A stretch of DNA of 10,665 nucleotides from Pseudomonadota bacterium (GCA_015223015.1 JADFWK010000109.1:1-10665), one strand, 5' to 3'; counted from the stretch's first letter, positions 1 through 8,303 are shown. A program made the numbers and translations. Notes: generated from the letters alone by a model not told the origin.

Positions 1-5
1 GAAAA

Positions 6-94
6 GCGCTTGAGATGTTCAGCGTTAAGAAATGCTAACTGTTTGAGGGCATTATACCGAGTTTTAGCATTTTAGCTGAACGTCTTAAGTGCGC
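6..94. repeat. Long imperfect inverted repeat (about 89 bp) downstream of nrdJ
   Basis: Three nested pairs of arms fold into one hairpin. The outer arms are GCG (6-8) with CGC (92-94), then a mostly paired stretch 9-16 with 82-89 that includes two G-T wobbles. The middle arms GTTCAGC (17-23) and GCTGAAC (75-81) match perfectly, as do the inner arms AAATGCTAA (30-38) and TTAGCATTT (64-72). A 6/2-nt internal loop separates the middle and inner stems, and the apical loop spans about 39-63. No T-run follows either side, so it is not a classical intrinsic terminator. It could be a MITE-like repeat or a structured RNA segment 3' of nrdJ. The rest of the flank (95-256) shows no gene and no terminator; three ATCCC words lie at about 152-175. 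Confidence 0.6.
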
Positions 95-256
95 CCAAAA
101 TGCTCACGGATAGAGCAAAATCAGCTTTTTACGAATGCATCATAAATAGATCCCTGAGATCCCAACATCCCATATTCACTCAATTACTACTGAGAGCATC
201 AAGTACTTTGCGATGTCGGGAGGGGCATGACATAGGCGAATTGAGGATGGGAGACA

Positions 257-2740
257 CTAGTTGCATTTGGTATAGCCGCAAAAGTGGCAGGTCATGCATC
301 CTTCTTCATAGCTGATGGGCTCACCGCATTCAGGGCAAACCTCTTTTTTCAGGGACTCTTGCTTCCGGAGTACCCTTTTTCCATTCTTTTCGACATATCG
401 AGCCTTAAGGACCTTTGCAATTGCATCCGGTATGGAGAGGACTAATCCATCCTTTTGGAAAACCGGATACTCTCCGGCTATGCCCTCTAACTGTGTGATG
501 ATATCATCTACCCTTACGCCCGACCTCAGTGCAAGAGACACTAACCTACCAATGGCCTCTGTTTTTGCTGTAGTTGATTTTCCACTCTTGCCAATTATGG
601 GAAAGACCTCAAATGGTCTCCCTTGGTATTCAGTGACATTGATGTAAAGATTTCCTAAACCTGTCTTTATCTTGGTAGTAAAGCCCTCAACCGTCTCAGG
701 CCTCTCCTTTATTGCACTGTAAAAGCCATTGTCCTCGCGCTCTTTATCAAAGCTCAATACCTGCTTGCTCTTGCTCCCATCTCTGTAGATAGTGACTCCT
801 TTGCAGCCAAGCTCATAGGCGAGATTGTAGATTTTTAATACATCGGCAGGCGTAGCATCATGAGCCAAATTAACCGTTTTTGAAACAGCATTGTCAGTGT
901 ATTTCTGGAAAGCTGCCTGCATCTTCACGTGCCATTCAGGGTTCATATCGTGGGCAGTCACGAAAACCTCTCTAACATCCGCCGGGGCGTCCTCTATCGA
1001 TTTGAGCGTTCCGTCTATGGCCACCCGTTCCATCAGCTCTTTGCTGTAAAAGCCCCTTTCTTTAGCAATCATTTCAAACCAAGGATTTACCTCGATCAAC
1101 TCATCATCATCCATGACATTTCTCACAAAACTCAATCCAAAGAGGGGTTCTACCCCGCTGGAACAGCCGGCAATAATGCTGAGGGTTCCTGTGGGGGCAA
1201 TGGTTGTTGTGGTAGCATTTCTATATCGACAGTCAGCTCTATCCTTGAACACGCTCTTTTCAAAATTGGCAAAAACTCCCCTCTCCTCACCCAGTGCAAT
1301 GCTTGTCTTTTTTGATTCATCCTGGAAAAAAGACATAACATCTTCTGCAACAGAAAGGGCCCTGCTACTATTATAGGGAACGCCCATTTGAAAAAGCATA
1401 TCCGCAAAACCCATTACCCCCAAACCTATTTTTCGATTGCCCCTGGCCATCTCCGTAATCTTTTCCAAAGGATACCGTGACATATCAATTGCATCATCCA
1501 GGAACCGTACCGCCAACCTAACCGTTTCACGTAATGCCCTCTTATCAATTTCTGGTCTATCCCCTTTGTGGATTACGAATTTAGCAAGGTTTATGGAACC
1601 AAGGTTGCAGGCCTCGAAAGGCAAAAGAGGCTGTTCTCCGCAGGGATTGGTGCTCTCAATTTCACCTATATCAGGGGTGGGGTTGTCTCTGTTTATGTTG
1701 TCAAGAAAGATCACCCCAGGATCACCATTTTCCCATGCCTGGTTGACAATCGCATCGTAAACAGCTCCTGCATTCAATCGGCCTACCTCTTCGCCGCTCA
1801 GGGGACTCATGAGGGGGTAGCTTGTTTGATTCTTTAGGGCCTCCATAAATCCTTCAGTCAGGGCAACCGAAATATTGAAATTGGCCAGGTCCTTGTCATC
1901 CTTTTTGCTACAGATAAATTCCATTATATCCGGGTGATCAACCCGCAGTATCCCCATATTGGCTCCCCTTCTGGTCCCACCCTGTTTTACTTGCTCTGTA
2001 GCAGTGTTAAATATCCGCATAAAGGAAACTGGACCTGAGGCCACTCCACCTGTTGTTCCCACTCGACTATCCTTTGGTCTGAGCCGAGAAAAGGAGAAAC
2101 CGGTTCCTCCTCCAGACTTATGGATGAGAGCAGCATACTTCAATGAATCAAAAATACCCTCCATGCTATCATCTACCGGGAGGACAAAACATGCAGCCAA
2201 CTGACCCAATTCTGTACCTGCATTCATCAGAGTCGGAGAGTTCGGCAGAAATTTAAATTCGGTCATCATGGCATAGAATTCTTGCTCCATCTTTTGTGCC
2301 TGCTCGACTCCCGAGTAGTTTTTCTCAGCCTGTGCAATATGATGTGCTACCCTCCGAAACATCTCGTCCGGGGTTTCAACAATCTCTCCGTTGGCATCCT
2401 TTCTCAGATACCTTCTTTCGAGAACTCTGAGGGCATTCACAGAAAGCTTGGACCCATTCCTCTCTTCAAAGAGTTGTTGATTCAAGTGAATCGGCCTCGT
2501 CTCTGTGAAGCCATACTCCAACATCTTTGCATCTATTATCTTCTCTAACAGGGGGAGTTTTATCTCATTAAGACCCATTCTCTCCATATCTTCCCTTAGG
2601 GACCGTGTTATGGTGAGGGCATCCTCACTTCTGATCCGGTTCTCGGTACTCAGAATATCGCTGATCATATGATCTTCCCACTTCATGGCGTTTGGGATTA
2701 GATTCCCATCTCTTAAGACTAACACCATCTCTGCCTGCAT
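257..2740 (-). CDS. nrdJ: Adenosylcobalamin-dependent (class II) ribonucleoside reductase
   Basis: Reduces ribonucleotides to deoxyribonucleotides in the cytoplasm using a B12-derived thiyl radical, so it needs no oxygen and no separate radical subunit. Numbering from the ATG at 2740 (827 aa): residues 1 to about 85 resemble a divergent ATP-cone. The catalytic barrel follows, with Cys184 in LAACFVLP, the signature NPCGE giving Asn365, Cys367 and Glu369, and Cys378 in EACNLGSINL. The Cys367-Cys378 spacing of 11 fits the class II active-site/redox pair. APTGTLSIIAGCSSGVEPLF is a conserved RNR segment. The C-terminus ends in a Cys-rich tail (Cys802, 805, 815, 818, 821, 826), as usual for long NrdJ proteins that re-reduce their active site. 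A TTG at 2752 is also in frame, but the ATG at 2740 has GGAG six bases upstream, while the stronger AAGGAGGAG (2768-2776) lies 15 bases from the TTG. An in-frame TAA at 2756-2758 excludes longer starts. The gene stands alone on its strand. Confidence 0.96.
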   Translation of the reverse strand: MQAEMVLVLRDGNLIPNAMKWEDHMISDILSTENRIRSEDALTITRSLREDMERMGLNEIKLPLLEKIIDAKMLEYGFTETRPIHLNQQLFEERNGSKLSVNALRVLERRYLRKDANGEIVETPDEMFRRVAHHIAQAEKNYSGVEQAQKMEQEFYAMMTEFKFLPNSPTLMNAGTELGQLAACFVLPVDDSMEGIFDSLKYAALIHKSGGGTGFSFSRLRPKDSRVGTTGGVASGPVSFMRIFNTATEQVKQGGTRRGANMGILRVDHPDIMEFICSKKDDKDLANFNISVALTEGFMEALKNQTSYPLMSPLSGEEVGRLNAGAVYDAIVNQAWENGDPGVIFLDNINRDNPTPDIGEIESTNPCGEQPLLPFEACNLGSINLAKFVIHKGDRPEIDKRALRETVRLAVRFLDDAIDMSRYPLEKITEMARGNRKIGLGVMGFADMLFQMGVPYNSSRALSVAEDVMSFFQDESKKTSIALGEERGVFANFEKSVFKDRADCRYRNATTTTIAPTGTLSIIAGCSSGVEPLFGLSFVRNVMDDDELIEVNPWFEMIAKERGFYSKELMERVAIDGTLKSIEDAPADVREVFVTAHDMNPEWHVKMQAAFQKYTDNAVSKTVNLAHDATPADVLKIYNLAYELGCKGVTIYRDGSKSKQVLSFDKEREDNGFYSAIKERPETVEGFTTKIKTGLGNLYINVTEYQGRPFEVFPIIGKSGKSTTAKTEAIGRLVSLALRSGVRVDDIITQLEGIAGEYPVFQKDGLVLSIPDAIAKVLKARYVEKNGKRVLRKQESLKKEVCPECGEPISYEEGCMTCHFCGYTKCN

Positions 2741-2779
2741 TGCTCTCTCCAAATGTTAAAAACCAAACTCCTCCTTATA

Positions 2780-2795
2780 GCAGAACATATTGTGA
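2780..2795 (-). promoter_or_regulatory. NrdR-box-like operator, promoter-distal copy (box 1)
   Basis: On the minus strand the site reads TCACAATATGTTCTGC and matches 12 of 16 positions of the NrdR consensus acaCwAtATaTwGtgt. It begins just past the predicted transcription start of nrdJ. NrdR is the ATP-cone/zinc-ribbon repressor of ribonucleotide reductase genes and normally binds paired boxes. The 32-bp start-to-start distance to the second site (2812-2827), about three helical turns, is the spacing known for functional pairs. The consensus is recalled from the literature and no matrix was run. Confidence 0.6.
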
Positions 2796-2803
2796 TAAAA
2801 AGT

Positions 2804-2832
2804 AGTTTAAGGCACCACATATTGTATGTCAA
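2804..2832 (-). promoter_or_regulatory. Predicted sigma-70-type promoter of nrdJ
   Basis: On the minus strand a perfect -35 hexamer TTGACA (2827-2832) is followed after exactly 17 bases by TAAACT (2804-2809), which matches 4 of 6 positions of the -10 consensus. Transcription would start near 2797, leaving a leader of about 57 nt before the ATG at 2740. That is too short for a cobalamin riboswitch. The promoter spacer is almost filled by an NrdR-box-like site. Confidence 0.65.
2812..2827 (-). promoter_or_regulatory. NrdR-box-like operator inside the nrdJ promoter spacer (box 2)
   Basis: On the minus strand the site reads ATACAATATGTGGTGC, about 12 of 16 matches to the NrdR consensus. It shares the core ACAATATGT with the box at 2780-2795. 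It lies between the -35 and -10 elements and touches the -35, so a bound repressor would occlude RNA polymerase. Confidence 0.6.
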
Positions 2833-2837
2833 GAAAA

Positions 2838-2878
2838 AATTAACAGTTTTTACCTGAGTTTTTTTCAGGTTGTTAATT
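2838..2878. repeat. Bulged inverted repeat just upstream of the nrdJ promoter
   Basis: The outer arms AATTAACA (2838-2845) and TGTTAATT (2871-2878) and the inner arms ACCTGA (2852-2857) and TCAGGT (2865-2870) are all perfect. The left side carries a 6-nt GTTTTT insert between its arms and the loop is GTTTTTT. It begins six bases upstream of the nrdJ -35 box. It may be a binding site for a dimeric regulator or part of the divergent control region. It lacks a T-run after the stem on either strand, so a terminator is unlikely. Confidence 0.5.
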
Positions 2879-3010
2879 GTTGTCAATTTGCAACCGGTTT
2901 GAGGAAAAGTTGGTAGGTCGTTCTCAGGGCGAAAAACCTGTTCGAGGTGGAGGTCCAAACCGACAAGTGATCCTGATCAAGAACAAAGAGTAAAAAACCT
3001 GTTAACGCTA

Positions 3011-3039
3011 TAGAAAAAACAAAAAAAGTTGATTATAAT
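3011..3039 (+). promoter_or_regulatory. Predicted promoter of the DHH phosphoesterase gene
   Basis: A perfect TATAAT (3034-3039) is preceded at 17 bases by TAGAAA (3011-3016), a 4 of 6 match to TTGACA, with an A-rich spacer. Transcription would start near 3046, about 170 nt before the start codon. The preceding stretch 2880-3010 holds only short repeats: AAAAACCTGTT at 2932-2942 and 2993-3003, and CGGTTTG/CAAACCG at 2895-2901 and 2956-2962. Confidence 0.45.
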
Positions 3040-3055
3040 GCCTCCAATGTTTGAA

Positions 3056-3147
3056 AGCATGTCCCCTGAATACGAGGTAGATGTTTCAAGAAAGGTAAGG
3101 TCAGGATCGACCGTTGTGTATATGACATGCTAAAGCCCTGAACAGGG
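3056..3147 (+). promoter_or_regulatory. Possibly structured 5' leader of the DHH gene
   Basis: The untranslated stretch before the DHH gene contains a perfect 8-bp long-range inverted repeat, AGCATGTC (3056-3063) and GACATGCT (3124-3131), directly followed by a compact hairpin CCCTG-AA-CAGGG (3136-3147). A closed multi-branch fold followed by a hairpin would suit a cis-acting RNA element, but I recognise no known riboswitch class. A short reading frame of up to 31 codons runs through it (from ATG 3038, 3047 or 3059 to a TAA at 3131-3133) without a ribosome binding site. Confidence 0.3.
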
Positions 3148-3214
3148 AATGCAACCCTATCAAAGACAGACTCATATTTTTCAAACTGACCCAATCCAAG
3201 CTTAAAGAGAAACC

Positions 3215-4237
3215 ATGAACACAAAAAGGACTGGAAGGAATCCTAATAGGGCCAAGAGCCGACCAAAATCCACACAGGAACGAGTGCGGACCTTCTTGGA
3301 ACACTTTGGAGGCAGCGAAGGTGTGTTGATTCTCATCAACCCGGACCCTGACGCCATAGCCAGCGCCTTAGCTATCAAACGCTTGCTCTGGAAACATGTA
3401 GGCAGGACGTCGATTGCTTATATACGAGAAATCCAGCGCCTGGAGAATCAGGCCATGGTGGAATTACTTAATATCCCGATGGTGAAGATAAACAAAGTGG
3501 CTTCGGGGGATTTCATGCGTCGGATCTTAGTGGACGCTCAACCCGATCATTCCGAAATCTTCGGTGAATTTACGTACGATGCGATCATAGACCATCACCC
3601 AAGAACACAAGAATGGGATGCCCCCTATGTGGATATTCGTCCTGAATACGGAGCCACTGCTACGATCCTTATCGAGTATCTCCGTGCTGCAAAGATAAAG
3701 CCCTCTATAAACCTTGCCACAGCCCTTCTTTACGCCATTAAGACGGACACAGCCAACTTCGAACGAGATGCCACCGAAGAGGACGTCAAGCAATTTCGCT
3801 ATGTGTTCCACTATGCCAACATTAACCTTCTGCGTAAAATTGAGAAATCGGAGCTGAGGGTAAGCGACCTGCAATACTTTCAAACTGCCCTGGAAAAGCG
3901 AATCATAACGAAGAAGGCTGTCTATGCCCATTTAGGCAAGGTCACCAGCACTGATATTTGCGTGCAGATAGCCGACTATTTTATGCGGGTTTATGGGATA
4001 GGTTGGAGTTTCGTGTCAGGAGTTTACCGAGATACGTTGATAGTTATCATTCGAAATGATGGATACCGAAAAGATGCTGGAAAACTGGCGAGCAGAGCCT
4101 TTGGTTCCTTTGGAACTGCCGGCGGACATCGAGGGGCTGCCAGGGCAGAAATCCCCCTGGACTCGCTTCCCCAAAAAGCGATCGAACCCCATGATTCCGT
4201 TCTGGAAGGCTTTGTTAGAGAACGTTTGAATCTTTGA
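3215..4237 (+). CDS. DHH/DHHA1-family phosphoesterase (NrnA/RecJ-like superfamily)
   Basis: Probably a metal-dependent phosphodiesterase or phosphatase acting on short oligonucleotides or nucleotide phosphates, as in NrnA; the exact substrate cannot be read from the sequence. The protein has 340 aa, close to the usual NrnA size. After a basic 24-residue N-terminus come motif I NPDPDAIAS (42-50), an acidic motif around VDAQPDH (106-112), the DHH signature IIDHHP (124-129), and IKTDTANF (175-182) holding a further metal-binding Asp. The C-terminal DHHA1 substrate domain ends with FGTAGGHRGAAR (299-310) around the GGH motif. Motif I begins with Asn where many relatives have His, and has DPD rather than DGD or DAD. 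The ATG at 3215 is preceded by a weak AAAGAG, and an in-frame TAA at 3203-3205 prevents a longer protein. It is the only intact plus-strand gene, divergent from nrdJ, and a strong downstream RBS shows that it was once followed by another gene. Confidence 0.88.
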   Translation: MNTKRTGRNPNRAKSRPKSTQERVRTFLEHFGGSEGVLILINPDPDAIASALAIKRLLWKHVGRTSIAYIREIQRLENQAMVELLNIPMVKINKVASGDFMRRILVDAQPDHSEIFGEFTYDAIIDHHPRTQEWDAPYVDIRPEYGATATILIEYLRAAKIKPSINLATALLYAIKTDTANFERDATEEDVKQFRYVFHYANINLLRKIEKSELRVSDLQYFQTALEKRIITKKAVYAHLGKVTSTDICVQIADYFMRVYGIGWSFVSGVYRDTLIVIIRNDGYRKDAGKLASRAFGSFGTAGGHRGAARAEIPLDSLPQKAIEPHDSVLEGFVRERLNL

Positions 4238-4283
4238 GCTATGCCTTGTGAACTGGAGCTGAAAACAAGGAGGTCATAAAACC

Positions 4284-4346
4284 ATGCCGATACCGGACTA
4301 CCAAACAGTAATGCTTCCTTTGAGAGACATGGTGCTGGAAAAATAG
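4284..4346 (+). pseudogene. 20-codon remnant of an Mrr-type restriction endonuclease N-terminus
   Basis: A strong ribosome binding site AAGGAGGT (4267-4274) lies nine bases before an ATG that opens with MPIPDYQTVMLPL, the characteristic start of Mrr-family proteins (Mrr N-terminal winged-helix domain). The frame then reads RDMVLEK and stops at TAG 4344-4346. The catalytic domain of about 300 residues is missing, and neither the other frames nor the region up to 4649 restores it. The remnant starts 46 bases after the DHH stop on the same strand, so it was probably the second gene of that transcript. A short inverted repeat CCTTGT/ACAAGG (4244-4249, 4265-4270) overlaps its ribosome binding site. 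The residues LPLRDMV also resemble the N-terminus of Lon, so a chimeric join is possible. Confidence 0.5.
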
Positions 4347-4397
4347 GACAATAACTTGAGATAGGTCTTATCGCTACAACCACAGTTTGGTTGGAAA

Positions 4398-4491
4398 GTC
4401 ATTCTGAGTGATCCCGCCAGGCGGGAGAGCGAAGAATCTGCGATTTGTGGGCAGATACTAGATTCTTCGTCGCTTCGCTCCTCAGAATGAC
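4398..4491. repeat. 94-bp inverted-repeat element (MITE/REP-like)
   Basis: The terminal inverted repeats GTCATTCTGAG (4398-4408) and CTCAGAATGAC (4481-4491) are perfect. A second inner pair, CGAAGAATCT (4430-4439) and AGATTCTTCG (4460-4469), is also perfect, and a small palindrome CCCGCC-A-GGCGGG (4413-4425) sits in the left half. GTCATTCTGAG joined to GCGAAGAATCT is a wording I know from dispersed intergenic repeats of several bacterial phyla. AAA flanks both ends and could be a short target duplication. It encodes no protein. The DNA between it and the protease gene (4492-4649) shows no gene; an A8 run at 4515-4522 lacks an adjoining stem. Confidence 0.65.
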
Positions 4492-4639
4492 AAAGTGTCG
4501 TTTAGGCATAATCCAAAAAAAAGCCACCCATACCCTGCAAGAAGCTTAAGAATCAATAGGTTAGGTTTCACTATGACGTGGCTCTGGCTGAGGGTAGTGG
4601 GAAGGAGTGTGCAGAGGTCTCAGGAAGGAGGCAGGAAGA

Positions 4640-4668
4640 GGGCCTTTTGTTATAATGGCTTAAGGCCC
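4640..4668. other. Inverted repeat across the stop codon of the protease gene
   Basis: GGGCCTT (4640-4646) pairs with AAGGCCC (4662-4668) around a 15-base loop that contains the protease stop codon. It lies where an operon-end terminator is expected, but no T-run follows on either strand. An intrinsic terminator is therefore doubtful; a 3' stabilising hairpin is possible. Confidence 0.25.
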
Positions 4669-6038
4669 ATTAAGGCGTTGTCAATCCTCTGTCTGAGCGC
4701 TGGATCACTTTGCACAAGTTCTTTTGCCTTTTCAAAATGGAAAAGGGCCTTTTCTCTCCTTCTGAGCTTGGTGAAATATATCCCCAAATAATAATGCGCC
4801 CGAGCTAACTTACCCTGCCGGCCGTAGACCAGGCCAAGATTATAATAGACCCTGTCATCAACTGGGGGAAGAAAGGTCAGCTTTTCGTAGATTTTGGAAG
4901 CCTGACCATACTGTTCAAGGTTCTGAAAAGAGAGGGCTAACAGATACAAGATGTTCGTATCTTTTGGGGATAGCTTACGTGCCTTTTTCAAAATAGACAC
5001 GGAATTTTCGTATTCGCCTATCGTTTGATAAGCGTTGCCCATGGAGAAAAGAATAGGAATAGAATCAGGATTTTCCCTTGACGCTGCGCTGAAGTGACTG
5101 AGGGCCTCATGTATGTTCCCCTCTCTCTGAAGGATCAGTGCAAGACCATAATGGGCCATGCTCGATTTAGGATCAGTATGTAGTATTCTTTTAAACACGC
5201 TTGTTGCGGCTTCCTTGTCATCGCAGAGGGCCACGACCATGGTATGGAAGATTGGAAAACGGAGGCGTAGTTTCTTTGTCTCATCGGGTTCAGGCATCAT
5301 CTTATGCCCCCGCGACATTGCCTCGATGTTGGCCATCCTCTCCGCTGCTCCCGGATGGGTAAGGAGGTAAGATGGAATGCCCTGGCCACCATACCAACTC
5401 TCCCGTTGCATCTTTTGTAATACGGTGACCATCCCCTCGGGATCAAAGGCTGACAGATACGTGTATTTTAATCCCAGCTGATCAGCTTGCCTTTCATCAT
5501 CACGGCTGTAGCCCAGTTCGGCCTGAATTCCGGCAGCCATAGAGCCGGTGATGAGGGCACCTGCTGCCTCGCCTCCAATAAGAATCCCAGCCAGTATGCC
5601 AGCCATCGTGGCCAAGCTAATCTTTTGGGATCGTTCAATCTTCGCGGCAAGATGCCTGGCACTTACATGGCCAAGTTCGTGTGCCAGTACCGAGGCGAAT
5701 TCATCTACGTTGTCCATTATTATGATCAGACCTGAAAAGAAGAATACATGACCGGCAGGAGCTGCAAATGCATTAATGGTGTTGTCTTTTATCACGTAAA
5801 ACTCGAGAGGAAAGTAGGGTACCTCTACCTGACGACCTATGTAAGTACCGAGGTCGTTGATATATTGAACGATGTAAGGGTAATCAGCAAACTCATAGTG
5901 GGCGCTGATACTGGCAAGAAATTGCTGACCGAGTCCAGTTTCCTCCTGGGGAGATAGGAGCGTGGCCTGGGAATCTGCGAAAGCGGTGGCACTTACAAAG
6001 AAGGCCGCAATTAGGATAAAAAGATTCTTAATTCTCAC
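4650..6038 (-). CDS. Secreted M48-family zinc metalloprotease with C-terminal TPR repeats (BepA/YfgC-like)
   Basis: Probably a periplasmic protease-chaperone for outer-membrane protein quality control, the role of BepA-type proteins. Of 462 aa, the first 21 form a signal peptide (MRIKN, hydrophobic core, cleavage likely after AFA) with no lipobox Cys. The zinc site is HELGH (His120, Glu121, His124), with Glu182 in YSRDDERQAD as likely third ligand. A hydrophobic Gly/Ala-rich stretch at about 141-170 may sit against the membrane, and HPGAAERM (228-235) is typical of the family. From about 280 to the end there are several TPR units, for example AHYGLALILQREGNIHEAL and YYNLGLVYGRQGKLARAHYY, for binding partner proteins. 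The start is GTG at 6036-6038 with only a weak ribosome binding site; it overlaps the rsfS end by 11 bases, so translation is probably coupled. Any later start would remove the signal peptide. It is the last gene of the operon. Confidence 0.9.
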   Translation of the reverse strand: MRIKNLFILIAAFFVSATAFADSQATLLSPQEETGLGQQFLASISAHYEFADYPYIVQYINDLGTYIGRQVEVPYFPLEFYVIKDNTINAFAAPAGHVFFFSGLIIIMDNVDEFASVLAHELGHVSARHLAAKIERSQKISLATMAGILAGILIGGEAAGALITGSMAAGIQAELGYSRDDERQADQLGLKYTYLSAFDPEGMVTVLQKMQRESWYGGQGIPSYLLTHPGAAERMANIEAMSRGHKMMPEPDETKKLRLRFPIFHTMVVALCDDKEAATSVFKRILHTDPKSSMAHYGLALILQREGNIHEALSHFSAASRENPDSIPILFSMGNAYQTIGEYENSVSILKKARKLSPKDTNILYLLALSFQNLEQYGQASKIYEKLTFLPPVDDRVYYNLGLVYGRQGKLARAHYYLGIYFTKLRRREKALFHFEKAKELVQSDPALRQRIDNALMGLKPL

Positions 6039-6399
6039 TTTTCGGAGTATCCCTATCTCTGTCTATGTTCACCCGCGGGGCCTCAACCCATAACCCTTCG
6101 AGGTCATAGAATTCTCGCACCGGCTGGTAAAAGAGATGAATGACAATATCACTATAGTCCACCAAGATCCAGTGGCCATCCCGTTCCCCTTCAACGCCGA
6201 AGCGGGTGAAACCTTCCTCTTTCATTCTGCTCTGCAGGTGTTGGGCGATAGCCTGAACCTGCCTGCTCGATTTGCCGCTGGCAATCAGAAAGTAGTCAGC
6301 TATGGAGGTTAGGGTTCCGACCTCAAACAGGACAAGGTCAGTTGCCTTCCTTTCACGGATAATGTCAACACATATGAGGGCCTTATCGAGTGGATTCAT
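6028..6399 (-). CDS. rsfS: Ribosomal silencing factor RsfS (Iojap/YbeB family)
   Basis: Binds ribosomal protein uL14 on the 50S subunit and blocks joining with 30S, lowering translation in starvation. The 123-aa length is usual for the family. Family signatures are the N-terminal helix MNPLDKALICVDIIRERKA, the segment IADYFLIASGKSSRQVQAIA (about 33-52), and GVEGERDGHWILVDYSDIVIHLF, followed by REFYDLEGLW. The short charged tail (RDRDTPKSEN) is not conserved in the family. The ATG at 6397-6399 lies inside the end of nadD (17-base overlap); nadD-rsfS adjacency is very common in bacteria and supports both calls. Confidence 0.96.
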   Translation of the reverse strand: MNPLDKALICVDIIRERKATDLVLFEVGTLTSIADYFLIASGKSSRQVQAIAQHLQSRMKEEGFTRFGVEGERDGHWILVDYSDIVIHLFYQPVREFYDLEGLWVEAPRVNIDRDRDTPKSEN

Positions 6400-7042
6400 T
6401 CACCACGTATAAACCTGCCTTTTCTATATATTCTCGCACTACCTCGGGGACCAGAAACCGAATAGATTTTCTCATGGCCACCGTTTCCCTAATTCTACTT
6501 GCTGAAATATCCATCAAGGTTGTGTGCTTTCTCAGTAAAATAGTCCCTGATGGATGGCAAAAATATTCCCTCTCAGGATCCCATTCAAACCCGGCATTGA
6601 GCGAGTCGAGAAAGGCAAAAAAGTCCTCTGTGGTATAGCCGGGTCTATTGATAACAACAAATGAGGCGTATCCGAAGAGGCTCAGGTATTCCTTCCAGGT
6701 CTTTATCTCGAAGAAGGCATCTGTGCCGAGGATAAAGAAGAGCTCGAGCTGAGATCCAAACGAGGAATGAAATAACTGCAGTGTTTCTATGGAATAGGAA
6801 AATCCAGGCTTCTTCCCCTCAATATCCCACACCTCAAGAAGAGGGGAATTGGTGGTCGCCAGCCTTACCATTTCTAACCGGTGAGGAAAATCAGCGAGGG
6901 GGTGGGGGCTCTTATGGGGTGGCATTCCAGATGGTATGAGATAGACCTTTTCCAGACCTAAACTTTCCCCTATCTCCTCGGCTGCCCTCAGGTGACCGGA
7001 ATGAATCGGATTGAAGGTTCCTCCCAAGATTCCTAATCTCAC
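6383..7042 (-). CDS. nadD: Nicotinate-nucleotide adenylyltransferase
   Basis: Transfers AMP from ATP to nicotinate mononucleotide, giving deamido-NAD in NAD synthesis. The 219-aa Rossmann-like nucleotidyltransferase begins with GILGGTFNPIHSGHLRAA, containing the H-x-G-H nucleotide-binding motif (His14, His17). It also has the middle motif LGTDAFFEIKTW and the C-terminal ISASRIRE, which matches the ISxSxIR phosphate-binding motif. The start is GTG at 7040-7042, sharing the bases GTGA with the proA stop, a classic 4-base coupling overlap. No ATG lies close enough to keep the first strand and the nucleotide loop. Confidence 0.97.
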   Translation of the reverse strand: MRLGILGGTFNPIHSGHLRAAEEIGESLGLEKVYLIPSGMPPHKSPHPLADFPHRLEMVRLATTNSPLLEVWDIEGKKPGFSYSIETLQLFHSSFGSQLELFFILGTDAFFEIKTWKEYLSLFGYASFVVINRPGYTTEDFFAFLDSLNAGFEWDPEREYFCHPSGTILLRKHTTLMDISASRIRETVAMRKSIRFLVPEVVREYIEKAGLYVVNESTR

Positions 7043-8295
7043 GTCCTTACCTGTCCAGAGCCAAATACGATAAACTTTGTGATGGTCAGCTCCCTTAGAC
7101 CCATTGGTCCATATGCGTGCAGCTTCGCTGTATTGATCCCAATCTCTGCACCGAGACCAAGCTCAAAACCATCATTGAATCTGGTGGAGGCATTTACCAG
7201 TACTACTGAGGCATCTACCCTTTCCAGGAATTGCTGAGACCGCTCATAGTTGTCTGTAACGATTGCCTCTGTGTGATTCGAACCATACCGTTCAATATGA
7301 TCCAGGGCCTCATCCATGTTCTCAACAATTCTAACCGCGAGGATAAGATCCAAGAACTCTGCCGGCCAGTCCCCCTCCTCGGCTCGTTTTAGATCAGGGA
7401 TCAGTTTTGCGGACTCTTCACAGGCCCGTATTTCAACACCGGCATTGCTAAATTCTCTTATCATTTCAGGCAAGAATAAGGGGGCCACGTTTTTGTGCAC
7501 CAGCATCGTTTCCATGGCATTACAGACCCCAGGTCTTTGCACCTTGGCGTTGAAACATATCTTTCGCGCCATTTCCACGTCGGCGAATTCATCTACGTAC
7601 ACATGGCACACTCCCTTATAATGCTTTAGTACCGGGATTCGGGAGTTTTCTGCAACAAACCTGATGAGATCTTCGCCACCCCTGGGAATAATCATATCAA
7701 CATAGTCATCTAAACCCAAAAGGATACCAACGGCCTCGCGATCAGTTGAGGGGATCACCTGGATCGATTTTCCCGGTAGGTTGGCTTTTCTCACCGCTGC
7801 AGCCAAGATCTCATTCATGATCAAATTGGAGTTTATGGCTTCTGATCCACCCTTTAGGAGAACCGCATTACCTGATTTGAGGCAGAGAGCAGCTGCATCT
7901 ACAGTCACATTGGGCCTGGACTCATAAATAAAGCCGATAACTCCCAAGGGTATTCTTACCTGCCCAACCTGCAATCCATTTGGTCTTTTCCACATACCGG
8001 ATACCTCACCAACTGGATCAGGAAGGGCGGCCACTTCCCGCAATCCGGCAACCATTGAGCCTATTGTTTTTTCATCTAGGGTTAGTCGATCTATCATTGC
8101 CGGACTCAACCCCTTTTTTCGGGCAAGGGTGACATCCTCGGCATTTGTCTTAATTATTTCCTCTTTCCTGGCGAGTATATTCTCCGCCATGAATTCCAGG
8201 GCCGCATCTTTTTCGCTGGTACGGGCGGTCCTCAATTGTCTGGCAGAAAGCTTGGCTTCACGGGCCATACCCTGTATCATCTCCTTGACCGCCAA
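7039..8295 (-). CDS. proA: Gamma-glutamyl phosphate reductase (glutamate-5-semialdehyde dehydrogenase)
   Basis: Reduces gamma-glutamyl phosphate with NADPH to glutamate-5-semialdehyde, the second step of proline synthesis, acting on the unstable product of ProB. An aldehyde-dehydrogenase fold protein of 418 aa from the chosen start. Markers are the substrate region VIGFIYESRPNVTVDAAALCLKSGNAV, IIPRGGEDLI, and the catalytic Cys258 in KVQRPGVCNAMET; the C-terminus has LGAEIGINTAKLHAYGPMGL. I chose TTG at 8293-8295 because GAGG lies five bases upstream and the length fits the family. A longer TTG start at 8316 (425 aa) has no ribosome binding site and would overlap proB. The ATG at 8278-8280 has GGAG directly against it. 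Confidence 0.95.
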   Translation of the reverse strand: MAVKEMIQGMAREAKLSARQLRTARTSEKDAALEFMAENILARKEEIIKTNAEDVTLARKKGLSPAMIDRLTLDEKTIGSMVAGLREVAALPDPVGEVSGMWKRPNGLQVGQVRIPLGVIGFIYESRPNVTVDAAALCLKSGNAVLLKGGSEAINSNLIMNEILAAAVRKANLPGKSIQVIPSTDREAVGILLGLDDYVDMIIPRGGEDLIRFVAENSRIPVLKHYKGVCHVYVDEFADVEMARKICFNAKVQRPGVCNAMETMLVHKNVAPLFLPEMIREFSNAGVEIRACEESAKLIPDLKRAEEGDWPAEFLDLILAVRIVENMDEALDHIERYGSNHTEAIVTDNYERSQQFLERVDASVVLVNASTRFNDGFELGLGAEIGINTAKLHAYGPMGLRELTITKFIVFGSGQVRT

Positions 8296-8303
8296 GATTT
8301 CCT